A stretch of 45,616 bases of DNA from an uncultured Lachnospiraceae bacterium (GTDB taxonomy: Bacteria; Bacillota; Clostridia; Lachnospirales; Lachnospiraceae). The notes under the pieces are model-generated. The model was not told where the DNA came from, did no database searches, and saw only the letters and a program-made list of their open reading frames with translations. Every line of letters begins with the position of its first letter. Position 1 is the stretch's first letter. The stretch spans positions 1-45,616 of the forward strand of contig CATJBQ010000097.1 of NCBI GenBank assembly GCA_949738465.1, given 5' to 3'. Made by a program: the position numbers and the translations under genes. Below are positions 15,124 to 25,093 of the stretch, one piece after another.

Positions 15124-17103
15124 TTATGTCTCCGTGGATGCCACAGCGCAGATCCAGGCCGCAATCATCCCCCCGTCCTGCCAGTCTTTTCCGGCCGATG
15201 CATAGTCCCGCACCCGGAAGCTCCCGCCATCGCGAAGCGGTATCTCCAATTCCACCATAGATGCACCCGTTTGCCCCGCCTCTATTATCTGCCCAGGAAC
15301 ATATCCGTCTTCTCCCACCGCAATGTCAAACTCTCCGGACGCGTCCACCCCAAGGGCGCTGTCCGCCGCCAGCACCAGCGGCCCCCGGCGCAGGCAGACA
15401 TGATCCCTGGCCCTGGGATCTTCTTCATCGTAGCAGGGAACCACATAGTTCTCCTCCCAGACAACCTGGTTCATCAAAATATCATGCCCATAGGGAACCG
15501 AACGGACCGCCTCCGTCCTCATATCCAGCTCCAGCAGAATCTCGCAGCCCCCATGCCAGCTTCCATAGAGAAAAATATATCCGTCTTCCGTCCATTGTTT
15601 CCCGATCTGTCCGCCGCTGACGGACACCTCCGTTCCCTTGCTCCAGCCCGGATCCCTAAGGCCAATGGCAAAGGGCGCTTCTTCCTCCGTCCTCACCAGG
15701 ATACGCACCCGGCCGTCCCTGGGGTAATCCGTTTCCACTTCCAGGCGGAACCTCTCCCCCCTGGGCAGCTCCGTTTCCATCACACCCGGAAGATAGAGGT
15801 TCACCACAACCCCGCCGCTGTTTCCCATTAACGCCATTTTGGGGACCAGCCCGGCTCCGGCCGCGCCGATACAGGCACAGCAGCCGTAGGCATGGCCATC
15901 CGCCATGGCCTTAAGCCCCCCGATCCCCTGCCCCCGCAACCCCGCTGTCAGCGGACTATAGCTGTCAAAGGGAAACGGCTCCTGCACCGCCAAAGGAAAC
16001 AGTTCTCCCAAGAGCGGCGAAACCTTCTCCTTCGTGTTCACCGCCCCCAGGTAGGCATTGTAATAGGAACGCTCAAAGGCGTCTGCATAGATGCCCTTTC
16101 CCGTCAGCCCTGCCATCTGCCAGAAAAACTTCATCAGCGTAACCGTCACGCAGGTCTCCTGCATCAGTGCCCCGCCGGCGGGATTGGCCTGGCGCACGGT
16201 GGAATGGTCAAACAGCTCATGGGTGCACCCGCTGCTGCCGATCACCGTAAAATCGCTTTCCAGAAGCCGGTCCGCGAAACGGATTACCGCCTCCTTGTGC
16301 CAGGGGATCCTCCGCACCCGCCAGTATTCCAGCAGGCCCTCAAAGCAGGAGATCATTTCATAGGCCTTGGTGACGGGATACTGGTAGGGCAGCAGCCGGT
16401 CTTCGTAGGCCAGGCAGAAAAGATCCGCCACCGAGGTCCCGCCAGCCGCTACAATCTCATCCGCAAAGGCCAGGTATTTTTCCTCTCCCGTCAAATGGTA
16501 CAGGCGTACCACCGGTTCTAAGACCGACGAGGAATTTAAGCCCCTCCAATGGTCCGACGCCTTGGTAATGGGCAGCTTCCCTTCCCTGGATCCGATATGA
16601 GCCATCAGGTAATCAGCCTGTCGGCACATGGAGGCAATAAGCCGCTTTGAGAGCACGTCGTCCCTGCAGATTTCCAAAAAATACTGCATGCCAAGAAGAA
16701 CATATTTTCGGTCCCAGATATCCCAGCCGGTAAATTCCACGTCCTTAGCATAGGTGCTGATTCTTCCCTCGCCGTCCTCACATTCCAGCAGGTCAAGGAC
16801 CGTTTCCGTCAAGATCTCATAGAGGGCTTCCCTCCCGGTATAGGCGTATATGAAACAGGCCCCACGCATCATTTTCCCCCAATATTCTCCCCGCCAGCCC
16901 GCGTCCTTGGTATCAGCCTCTGTACGGAACTGCTCCACGAAACGATGCCACAGATCCGCATCCATCAACTGGACCTCCTGGATAAACGCTATGGTCCACT
17001 GGGTAAGCCCCTCGAACCGGCAGCTTCCGCCGGACCAATAGCGGTCCCCGTCCTTGGGCCGGCAGTCCTTGGGCCCGATTATTCTTTGTATTTCCTGCTG
17101 CAT
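15124..17103 (-). CDS. GH127-type glycoside hydrolase (beta-L-arabinofuranosidase family)
   Basis: A 659-residue cytoplasmic enzyme of the former DUF1680 family. An (alpha/alpha)6-barrel-like first part (1-420) carries the family's special site: GCTHELFDH (E296, candidate acid/base), QETC (E316, C318) and YGCCACIG (C408, C409). In the family member HypBA1 a Glu and three Cys bind zinc and one Cys is the nucleophile. A beta-sandwich region follows. There is no signal peptide, so it cuts imported oligosaccharides. It is the last gene of the operon, 17 bases after the repeat protein. Related GH families (GH142, GH146) share this fold, so the exact substrate is open. Confidence 0.75.
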   Translation of the reverse strand: MQQEIQRIIGPKDCRPKDGDRYWSGGSCRFEGLTQWTIAFIQEVQLMDADLWHRFVEQFRTEADTKDAGWRGEYWGKMMRGACFIYAYTGREALYEILTETVLDLLECEDGEGRISTYAKDVEFTGWDIWDRKYVLLGMQYFLEICRDDVLSKRLIASMCRQADYLMAHIGSREGKLPITKASDHWRGLNSSSVLEPVVRLYHLTGEEKYLAFADEIVAAGGTSVADLFCLAYEDRLLPYQYPVTKAYEMISCFEGLLEYWRVRRIPWHKEAVIRFADRLLESDFTVIGSSGCTHELFDHSTVRQANPAGGALMQETCVTVTLMKFFWQMAGLTGKGIYADAFERSYYNAYLGAVNTKEKVSPLLGELFPLAVQEPFPFDSYSPLTAGLRGQGIGGLKAMADGHAYGCCACIGAAGAGLVPKMALMGNSGGVVVNLYLPGVMETELPRGERFRLEVETDYPRDGRVRILVRTEEEAPFAIGLRDPGWSKGTEVSVSGGQIGKQWTEDGYIFLYGSWHGGCEILLELDMRTEAVRSVPYGHDILMNQVVWEENYVVPCYDEEDPRARDHVCLRRGPLVLAADSALGVDASGEFDIAVGEDGYVPGQIIEAGQTGASMVELEIPLRDGGSFRVRDYASAGKDWQDGGMIAAWICAVASTET

Positions 17104-17120
17104 CCAACTTCCCTCTCCTA

Positions 17121-20100
17121 CTAATTCTTATACTCCGCATAAATCGACGTTACATACACCGTCGCTCCACTTGCATTCATGAAACGGTAAATGGTATGGT
17201 TGGGCCCGGCTTCAAAAATATTCTGGCCATCCTTGTTCTGTGGCGCCGTCGCTCCACCAGTTCTGGGCAGAACCACCTTCGTCCACTGACCCGGCGTCAG
17301 ATCTGTATCGCCGCACCACCAGCCGCCGGCTTTCACATTCGCATCGTCAGTATAAGCATAGTAGTATACCTGGTCATAATCACGGATATCATTCGTCACC
17401 GCGCCCGGTACGCTGAATGCCGCCTCGTTATCTGTAATCGTCAGCTTCATGGAACCGGCTGCGTCTCCGCCTTTCACCAATGCGTCCCCACCGTCATATT
17501 TTTTGGAAGCATCATATCCTGCACTCACGCCAGCAGTATGGGCAGTGCTTAGATCCACACCCTGAATATCATTTACCTTGGCCGGCGCAGGCTTCATTTC
17601 CGCATACAGCGAGGTCACATAGAACACGATCCCATTTGTCCCTCCCATAAAACGATAGACGAAATTGTCCGGTCCTGCGGCAAAGATCGACTGGCCCGTC
17701 GGATTCTGCGGCCCCATCTCCTTTGTCAGCGTAACCCTCGTCCACTGGCCCGGGGTAAGGGGCGTATCGCCGCACCACCAGCCGCCGGACTGGGTATTTT
17801 GGGCATCGGTATACACATAGAAGTATACCTTATCGTATCCGCTGATATCCGAAACTATGGCTCCGTTCACAGCAAAGCCTGCTTCTCCGCCGCCAACCGT
17901 CACCTTCAGCACGCCGCTGTCGCTGGCCTTTACCAGCGCGTCATCGCCATTATACTTCTTATCCGTCACATATGCAACTGTTCCGCCGTCATGCTGCGGT
18001 GCAATCTGGGCAGTATTCACTTCCAGCACCTTCACCCCCTGGGTTCCGGGGTTCCGGTACAAAGCCTCAACTGTATACAACTGGCCGCCCCGATAGGTAA
18101 AGGTATCTCCCTCAATCCGCTTTCCATTGACCGCAAATCCCGCTGCCTCCAGCCCGGTAGGCGCCTGTGCGGCCTTCAAGGTCACGGTTTCTCCATATTT
18201 GTAGGCGTTCTTGTCTGTCGTACATCCCTTCAGGGCAATATGTCCCTCCACCGGATCCGGCGACAGCTTCACTGCATACAGAGAGGTTACATAGAAGGTT
18301 GTGCCTTCTGCCATGGGCGTCGCATAGTCATTGCTCATAAAGCGGTATACAAAGTTATCCGGCCCGTTTTCGAAAATTTTACCGTAACCTACGTTCACCA
18401 ATGCGTTCCGGTCTGACAGGGTTACCTTTGTCCACTGACCTGGCGTCAGGTCAATATCTCCGGTCCACCAGCTTCCGGCCCTCATATTCTGGGCATCCGT
18501 ATACACATAGAAGTATAATTCATCATATCCGCTAAGATCCTTCTCCAGTGCGCCGCCAATACAGATTCCAATATCCGCTTTCCCGCTGACAGGCGTCACC
18601 TTCAAGACCCCTCTGTCACTGGCTTTCACCAGCTCATCGCTGCCGTCATACTTTTTGTTCGTTACATATTCCGCCGTACCGCAGTCCTCGGGCGCCGGGG
18701 ATACCCATTCACTGTCTGTCTCCTGCACCTTAACGCCCTGCGTCTCAAGGTTCCGGTACCAGGCTTCCACCGTGTATACCATCTCTCCCAGGTAAGTAAA
18801 GGTATTACCTTCGATTCTCTGGCCATTTACCATAAACCCGCCGGTTTCCAGCCCGGCCGGAGGTTCTGCAGCCGTCAATATCACGGTTTGCCCCTTCTTA
18901 TAGCCGTCCCGGTCCGTCTTACAGCCATACAGCTTCATATGATCCTTCACCGGTTCCACCGGAAGCCTCTCCGCATACAGGGAGGTCACATAGCACACAT
19001 CGCCGTCCTTGCCGCCCATAAAACGATACACGAATCCATCCGGGCCTTCGGTAAAGATCAACTGGCCATGAAGATTCCAGGGGCCTACCGCCCGCTGTAT
19101 CATGATCTTGGGCAGCGTAATGCGCGTCCACTGTCCTGGGGTAAGGGGCGTGTCGCCGCACCACCAGGCTCCGGCCTGCAGACCCGGCGCATCGGTATAA
19201 GCGTAGAAATAAACGCTGTCATAACCGCTGATATCGCTGATCAATGTATTGCTGACAGATACGGCGGCTTCCGGCCCGGTCAGCTTCACCTTCAAGGATC
19301 CGGTCTCGTAAGCGCGCACCAGCGGATCATCCCCATCGTACAGCTTCTGCGTTCCGTAACCCTCCGCCCTGGCTCCATCCTGGAACAGAACCTGCTCGCC
19401 GCCTGTACCAAGCACCGGAACGGCATCGGTGGCCGGATTGCACAGAAGCGCTTCCGCCGTGTATTTCTTATTTACGTCTTCCATCACAAAGGTATTTCCA
19501 GCCAAAGGCTTTCCATTTACCACATACAGGATCTTTAATCCGGCAGGCGCCTTGACCGAAGCGGTCAGCGTCACGGTTTCTCCCTGCTGGTAGCTGTCCT
19601 TGTCGGTGATCACATTTTTCGCTGACACACTGGCCTCCTTGGGGCCTGTGGCCTTTGACGCATACAGGGATGTGGCGTAAAATACGTCGCCATCGCTGCC
19701 GCCCATAAACCGGTAAACAAAATTGTTCGGTGTCCCTGTAAAAATGGATTGGCCTGCCAGGTTCTGGGGTCCCATTTCCTTGGTCAGCGTAATCTTGGTC
19801 CACTGTCCCGGGCTTAAGGGCGTATCGCCGCACCACCATCCGCCGGACCGGGCGTTCTTTCCCTCGGTATACACATAGAAATACACCTCATTATAGTGGC
19901 TGATATCGTCAATACACGCTTCCGCCACAGCTACGCCGGCCTCTGGACCGCCCACAGTCACCTTCATAGAACCGTTTTCACTACCGGTCACCAGCTTGTT
20001 GGGCCCATCATAAGCCCGCTGCGTGGTATAAACGGCGCTTTTTGCCTCGTGCTGCAGGCTGAAATCATCGGTATTGGCGTTCACCACCATAAGCGCTTCC

Positions 20101-23100
20101 CCGCTGACGCTGGCAGGATCCTTGCAATAAGCCTTCACAGAGGACAGCCAGAACTCCGTCCCTTCAGTACAGCCTGTGCCAAAAAGGCGGGCGATCATTC
20201 TTCCTTCTTTTACTTCGCCATTCTTATTGGGCCATAGATCTCCCAAGATAGGATTGGTCAGCACCAGATTTTCCTCATTCAGCCGGACATAAACCTTCGT
20301 CCATTTTCCCGGCCGCAGGGGCGTATCCCCACACCACCAGCTTCCGGCCTGTGTTCCCTCCGTGTTGGTATACACGTAGAATACCACATAATCATAGCCG
20401 GTAAAATTATAGCTTCTTAAAAATACGCCGTTGTCTTCCCCGGATACCGTTACCTTCACGGAACCCTGATCCTCCCCATGGGACAGATTCCGGTCATATT
20501 CCACCCGGCTCTCGCCTGCTCCCAGGCCCTCCACGCCAAATTCGTTGATGTAAAGCACGGTATTTTTCGGCCGGTAGAAGGCTTCGATCACATACTCCCG
20601 ATCCAGAGCTTCGATGCTCAGCGCATCGGTGCGCTCTCCGTTGATGGAGAAATAATCCAGGATCATCCCCTCCGGCGCCTCCGGATTCAGATGAATGGTA
20701 TCGCCCTGCATATAGCTGCTCTTGTCGGTAGAACAATTCTTTGTGGTTACCGTTACCGGCCCGTAGGCGCCGGCCTGCACGGAAGAAACCCAGAAGCTTA
20801 CGCCCTTCCCGCAGCCTTCGCCCATAAACCGCAGCGCCAGGCGTCCCCGGTAGGGCTGTCCCTTATGCCATTTATTGGGGCAGTAATCCGCACCTTTTTC
20901 ATCTTTCAGATAGACGTTTTCATCCGCAAGCTTGATTCTTACCCGCGTCCATGCTCCCGGCTTTAAGGCCGTATCGCCCAGCCAGTAGGAACCGGATATG
21001 GTGTCCTGGGCTTCTGTGTATACCCAGTAATCCACATAATCATAGCCGGTAAAATCAAATATATTTAAAAATACCGCTACATCGCCCTCCTTGGCTGTCA
21101 CCCGGATCGCTCCGTGGTCGCCGCCATGGGAAATACTGTTGTCAAAGGCCACCTCATTGCCATCCGGGTTGATGGTGGGGACTGCCACCGGATCCGGCTC
21201 CATGATAACACCGGATCTTTTCTGCACCGTCATCCGTGCGGACGCTTTCAGTTTCCCGCTGTTCTCCGGGTGATCCGCCTGATAGGTCAGCCGCAGGTTG
21301 ACGGCTCCGCCATACGGAATGGTGACATTCCTGCCCTTTGCAGAGAAAGAATCTCCACCCTCGCTGACAGCCGTAAGCCAGGTCTTTGCACCCTTTACCG
21401 CATTTCCTTCCACATCCTTCACCTGCACCAGCGGCGCCTGGTAGATGTCTCCGTCGATGACGGCTATGGCCTCATAATCGGCAACCTGCAGATAATATTT
21501 CTTCGCCTCATAGACAAAACCGGTACGTTCCTCGCCGGATACTGCCTTCAGGTTTTTAATTTTTGGAGTGGCAACGCCTTTTTGCTCCACCCGGGCCCCA
21601 TAGCCAAACCAGTCTCCCCGGACCGGCTTGTCGACGATGGCAGTCTTGCCGATGAAAAATTCATCCACAAAGAGGTAGATGTCGCCCTCCCGGCGGATCA
21701 CCTGCACATTGGCGGGATTTGAAGATGAGGCGTTCATAAATCGCTCCACCACCTCCTGGGGCAGCACAGAGACGGTATCCTCCCAGGCCCCCTCTCCATA
21801 CCATTTGCATACGGAATCGGAGTAATGATTCACCTGGAATTCAATGATATGCTCCGTCCCCAGCATCACTGCCACCCCAAAGAGCTGGTTGGTTTCCAGA
21901 TCCGGATCGTAGCCGCCGGTGACGTCAAAGCTAAGCGCCCAGTTCTTTTCTTCGTTGATACCCTTGGCCACGCAATTGTTCCCCGTCAGCCAGGCCTCGT
22001 TCCCCCACCATTTAGGCTCGTAGCTGTAACGGCCCCAGGTCATGGTATCGTAGGACAATTGATCCACGTAACGCACCGTAATGGTATGCTTTGCTTTTGT
22101 GGGGATAAAGGTGTCCCCGGTCAGCGGGATATCGTCTGCCAGGAAACAGTCTACCACCTTGCCTTCGATTTCCTCGGCCCGTAGCTGCACCGTCTCTCCC
22201 TGCCAGTAGGTGGTGCGGTCCAGAAGCACATGCTCGCCGGCGATCAGCTCGCTTTCCTCCCTGCGGACAACCTTCATCGGAGAAAAATACAACGTTCCGC
22301 TTGGAGCTACTTCTCCGCTGTAATCAAACAAAATACGAATGACCGTCCCGGAGATATCCCCGGCGCTGATGGTTTTGATATTGTCTGTTCCTACATTTCC
22401 GTTTTCACCGCCCCAGCCGTTCACCGGCCAGACCACCCGGGTCCATTCCCCGGCCTTTACTACCTGGTCATTCCACCAGCGCGATCCCATAATGACATCG
22501 GCCTCGCCGTCATTATAGACGTACATTCCCATTTCCTGGCAGTTGCTGATATCCAGGATTGCCGGCGTCTTCATAACCACGTAGCCTTCATTAGCCTCGG
22601 TTTCCTCACCGCTGAAGGTCAGTTTGTAGGAACCGCTTTCTTCGCCATATACCCGGTCCGGCTCCTGCTCCTTCGACACAAACTCGCCGGTATATTTGCT
22701 GCTCTCTAAAAGTTCCACCTGCCTTACGCCAAATTCTTCCCCAAAATACAGGACCGTATCCGCCTCAAAATGTTCCGGGCCGTCTATGCTGCGGGCATAC
22801 TCATATTCATTGGCGTTGCCGGCGTTATCCTCCACATGGATCCGGATGATATAGGAGCCGCTTTCCTGGTCCACCAGAAACTGGTTATTTTTCAGCGCAA
22901 CCTCCTGCTCCTTCCCGTCCTCCGGAAGATAATATACACCTGTCCAGCATTTTGAGATCTCCGCATCCCCCTCTACCGTATAGGAGGGCATTTTATAGGC
23001 ATTTCCTGTAATATAGAAGTCCGGCAGCGTCCCGGTAAGCTTGATGGAGGGCGCCGTCCGGTCGCCAAAGTCTACCTGTACCGTCTCGTCCCTCACATTC

Positions 23101-23435
23101 TCTACACCTGCCGTGTATACAAACTCATAGATTCCTGGCGTTTCCACCATCAGGGAATCCCAGGAGGCGTCCAACGCCTCCCCGTCGGGACCTGTCACCG
23201 ACTGCAGATCCACCTGGTAGCCGGCCAGGATCATCCCGTTGGCGTCCACCACCTCATACTCCGGCAGCAGATAGGTGCCAAGGCTCTCCTCCACCACACC
23301 GTCGGGTACATTGATGAAGGCGGTGATGATATCCTTAATGCCGCGAACGGCGAAGGTAATTCCGCCGGCTGCCAGTACCACCACCAGGATTCCCAAACCA
23401 ATGATCAAACCTTTTTTCTTTTTTAATTTTTCCAT
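17121..23435 (-). CDS. Giant membrane-anchored repeat protein, probably glycan-binding
   Basis: A 2104-residue protein. A Lys-rich start and one membrane helix (about 8-30) anchor it; the rest is outside. The remainder has Ig-like segments to about 250, then eight copies of a beta-sandwich resembling carbohydrate-binding modules. Each is marked by a motif like WWCGDTPLTPGQWTKITL, near residues 320, 820, 1035, 1202, 1427, 1655, 1888 and 2042. A lectin/LamG-like section lies around 500-640. Interspersed are five copies of a 60-residue domain (TDKDSYQQGETVTL through YTVEALYRN). The last repeats are the most alike. No catalytic motif or LPXTG is seen. It is coded between the solute-binding protein and GH127, so it likely holds the glycan at the cell surface. 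Confidence 0.8.
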   Translation of the reverse strand: MEKLKKKKGLIIGLGILVVVLAAGGITFAVRGIKDIITAFINVPDGVVEESLGTYLLPEYEVVDANGMILAGYQVDLQSVTGPDGEALDASWDSLMVETPGIYEFVYTAGVENVRDETVQVDFGDRTAPSIKLTGTLPDFYITGNAYKMPSYTVEGDAEISKCWTGVYYLPEDGKEQEVALKNNQFLVDQESGSYIIRIHVEDNAGNANEYEYARSIDGPEHFEADTVLYFGEEFGVRQVELLESSKYTGEFVSKEQEPDRVYGEESGSYKLTFSGEETEANEGYVVMKTPAILDISNCQEMGMYVYNDGEADVIMGSRWWNDQVVKAGEWTRVVWPVNGWGGENGNVGTDNIKTISAGDISGTVIRILFDYSGEVAPSGTLYFSPMKVVRREESELIAGEHVLLDRTTYWQGETVQLRAEEIEGKVVDCFLADDIPLTGDTFIPTKAKHTITVRYVDQLSYDTMTWGRYSYEPKWWGNEAWLTGNNCVAKGINEEKNWALSFDVTGGYDPDLETNQLFGVAVMLGTEHIIEFQVNHYSDSVCKWYGEGAWEDTVSVLPQEVVERFMNASSSNPANVQVIRREGDIYLFVDEFFIGKTAIVDKPVRGDWFGYGARVEQKGVATPKIKNLKAVSGEERTGFVYEAKKYYLQVADYEAIAVIDGDIYQAPLVQVKDVEGNAVKGAKTWLTAVSEGGDSFSAKGRNVTIPYGGAVNLRLTYQADHPENSGKLKASARMTVQKRSGVIMEPDPVAVPTINPDGNEVAFDNSISHGGDHGAIRVTAKEGDVAVFLNIFDFTGYDYVDYWVYTEAQDTISGSYWLGDTALKPGAWTRVRIKLADENVYLKDEKGADYCPNKWHKGQPYRGRLALRFMGEGCGKGVSFWVSSVQAGAYGPVTVTTKNCSTDKSSYMQGDTIHLNPEAPEGMILDYFSINGERTDALSIEALDREYVIEAFYRPKNTVLYINEFGVEGLGAGESRVEYDRNLSHGEDQGSVKVTVSGEDNGVFLRSYNFTGYDYVVFYVYTNTEGTQAGSWWCGDTPLRPGKWTKVYVRLNEENLVLTNPILGDLWPNKNGEVKEGRMIARLFGTGCTEGTEFWLSSVKAYCKDPASVSGEALMVVNANTDDFSLQHEAKSAVYTTQRAYDGPNKLVTGSENGSMKVTVGGPEAGVAVAEACIDDISHYNEVYFYVYTEGKNARSGGWWCGDTPLSPGQWTKITLTKEMGPQNLAGQSIFTGTPNNFVYRFMGGSDGDVFYATSLYASKATGPKEASVSAKNVITDKDSYQQGETVTLTASVKAPAGLKILYVVNGKPLAGNTFVMEDVNKKYTAEALLCNPATDAVPVLGTGGEQVLFQDGARAEGYGTQKLYDGDDPLVRAYETGSLKVKLTGPEAAVSVSNTLISDISGYDSVYFYAYTDAPGLQAGAWWCGDTPLTPGQWTRITLPKIMIQRAVGPWNLHGQLIFTEGPDGFVYRFMGGKDGDVCYVTSLYAERLPVEPVKDHMKLYGCKTDRDGYKKGQTVILTAAEPPAGLETGGFMVNGQRIEGNTFTYLGEMVYTVEAWYRNLETQGVKVQETDSEWVSPAPEDCGTAEYVTNKKYDGSDELVKASDRGVLKVTPVSGKADIGICIGGALEKDLSGYDELYFYVYTDAQNMRAGSWWTGDIDLTPGQWTKVTLSDRNALVNVGYGKIFENGPDNFVYRFMSNDYATPMAEGTTFYVTSLYAVKLSPDPVEGHIALKGCTTDKNAYKYGETVTLKAAQAPTGLEAAGFAVNGKRIEGDTFTYRGGQLYTVEALYRNPGTQGVKVLEVNTAQIAPQHDGGTVAYVTDKKYNGDDALVKASDSGVLKVTVGGGEAGFAVNGAIVSDISGYDKVYFYVYTDAQNTQSGGWWCGDTPLTPGQWTRVTLTKEMGPQNPTGQSIFAAGPDNFVYRFMGGTNGIVFYVTSLYAEMKPAPAKVNDIQGVDLSTAHTAGVSAGYDASKKYDGGDALVKGGDAAGSMKLTITDNEAAFSVPGAVTNDIRDYDQVYYYAYTDDANVKAGGWWCGDTDLTPGQWTKVVLPRTGGATAPQNKDGQNIFEAGPNHTIYRFMNASGATVYVTSIYAEYKN

Positions 23436-23453
23436 ATTAAACCTCCACGACGC

Positions 23454-25055
23454 CTATTGGGCTGTCGTCTGACTGGTCTCTAGGGCTTTCCTGTAATTTT
23501 CCCAGTTGGCCTCCATTCCCTGAGCGCTGGCCGCCAGGATGGAATCGGCGCTCTCTCCGTCCATCAGCTTGCCGTCGATGGCGTTTCCTACCCCCGGGAA
23601 CTCCGCCAGGCCGCCCCGGTACATCATGGGCGAGGAGTTATTGGGGAACACCGGTATCATATCCTTCCCAAAGGCGTCCAGCTTGGTGCGGATAAAATCG
23701 CTGACGGAAATGGTCTCGTCTACCTCATATCCATAGGGCATGGTCAGACCTTTCAGCTCCTTGGCATAGATCTTCTGGGCCCGCTCGGAACACAGGTATA
23801 CCAGGAAATCCTTAGCTAACTGCTTCTGCTCCTCGGGCCGGTAGCTGGGGATTCCGATGGGGTAATTGGGCGTGGCCGTATAGCACATGAGCCTGGCCTG
23901 CTGCACCGCCGCAAAATCCTCGTCGCTAACGCCGTCACAGGAGGAAGCGCCCTCATCCACTGCGGCCACCACTGCCGCAAGCTTCTCCTCGGTCTGAATC
24001 GTAGGCAGCTTCTGGGCCAGTTCGCTCACCACCGGGGCACGCATCATGCCAATGTTCTGGGGATTACTGATGAGCCAGGAAAACATCTCGTTTTCCAGCC
24101 AGTCGCCGTTTACCATAAAGGCCGCCTTTTTGCTGTCGTCCCGGTAGCCGTTGGAGAGGAATGCCGCCTGGGCTTCTTCAAAATTCATGTATTTTGCATA
24201 GGCGTGCAGGTACCCGTTCTTCAGATCCAGCAGCTCGGACAGGGTTTCAAGAGCCACCCGCCGTCCCGGGGCGTCGTTGATTTTGGTCCCTTGCTGCCAC
24301 TCTCCTGCTTCGTCTTGATACAGGCCCTTGTAAAAATTGTTGTAGCTTTCCAGCCCGTCGTACTGGGCCCACCACACAACCCCAAGGTAATCCCAGTTAT
24401 AATTGATCCCGGAGCAGGCAGAAAAGGCGTAATATCCCTTGCCTGTCAGCTCCTTGGCCATTTCTAAAAGCTCGTTGGTGGTGCGGGGCAGCTGCCAGTT
24501 TCCTTCCCCGAAGGCCTCGTTCAGGGTGTCGGCGTTGTAGCAAAAAGCCGACACGGAATTGCTGCCGTACATGATATAGCGCTTTCCATCCCCCGCTAAG
24601 CTGTACTCATAGAGGGTCTGGTTCATCTTCTCCTTGATGGCCGCGGATTCCCCTTCGCAGACCGCGTCGTACACCGGCGTCAGGTCCTCCAGCATATGGG
24701 CATCCTGGGCCTGATACATATTTAACAAAGGCATCACGATGTCATTATATTCCTGTTCCGAGTTCAGCAGGGACTGGATCTCTCCCGTGGAATAGCTGGG
24801 CACCCATTTGACATTTACGCCTGTCAGGGTTTTATAGTCCTGGCTGATGGCATCCATCCATTCATTGCCAAAACCGCCGGCGCTGTAGTGTACGCTGACG
24901 ACGCCTCCTCCTGACGGCGTTTCCTGACCGCCGGCGCTATCTCCATTTTCCAGTTCTGCTGTTCCCGTCGTATCCTGGCCGCCACATCCGCCAAGGGTAC
25001 CGGCTGCCAAAACAAAAGCCGCAAACAGGCTCAAGACTTGTTTTCTTCTTTTCAT
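23454..25055 (-). CDS. Extracellular solute-binding lipoprotein of the sugar ABC transporter
   Basis: A 533-residue family 1 solute-binding protein. A lipoprotein signal ends TLGGC, with C24 as the lipidated residue, followed by a flexible Gly/Glu segment. The periplasmic-binding fold starts at about residue 50 (VVSVHYSAGGFGNEWMDAI). Stretches such as NGDWLENEMFSWL and YLCSERAQKIYAKE near the C-terminus are typical of oligosaccharide-binding members. At 533 residues it is larger than the usual 420-450, which hints at a large ligand. It captures the sugar for the two permeases coded upstream in the same operon. AGGAGGAG precedes the ATG. No ATPase subunit is coded here, as is common when a shared MsmK-type ATPase serves many transporters. 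Confidence 0.9.
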   Translation of the reverse strand: MKRRKQVLSLFAAFVLAAGTLGGCGGQDTTGTAELENGDSAGGQETPSGGGVVSVHYSAGGFGNEWMDAISQDYKTLTGVNVKWVPSYSTGEIQSLLNSEQEYNDIVMPLLNMYQAQDAHMLEDLTPVYDAVCEGESAAIKEKMNQTLYEYSLAGDGKRYIMYGSNSVSAFCYNADTLNEAFGEGNWQLPRTTNELLEMAKELTGKGYYAFSACSGINYNWDYLGVVWWAQYDGLESYNNFYKGLYQDEAGEWQQGTKINDAPGRRVALETLSELLDLKNGYLHAYAKYMNFEEAQAAFLSNGYRDDSKKAAFMVNGDWLENEMFSWLISNPQNIGMMRAPVVSELAQKLPTIQTEEKLAAVVAAVDEGASSCDGVSDEDFAAVQQARLMCYTATPNYPIGIPSYRPEEQKQLAKDFLVYLCSERAQKIYAKELKGLTMPYGYEVDETISVSDFIRTKLDAFGKDMIPVFPNNSSPMMYRGGLAEFPGVGNAIDGKLMDGESADSILAASAQGMEANWENYRKALETSQTTAQ

Positions 25056-25093
25056 TTTCGTTCTCCTCCTTTTTCTTTCCCAATACTGTTTTG

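Noticed and set aside
15124-25055. Many long plus-strand frames opposite the glycan operon
   Set aside because: They are mirror frames of GC-rich, repetitive coding sequence; they lack ribosome sites and recognisable domains.
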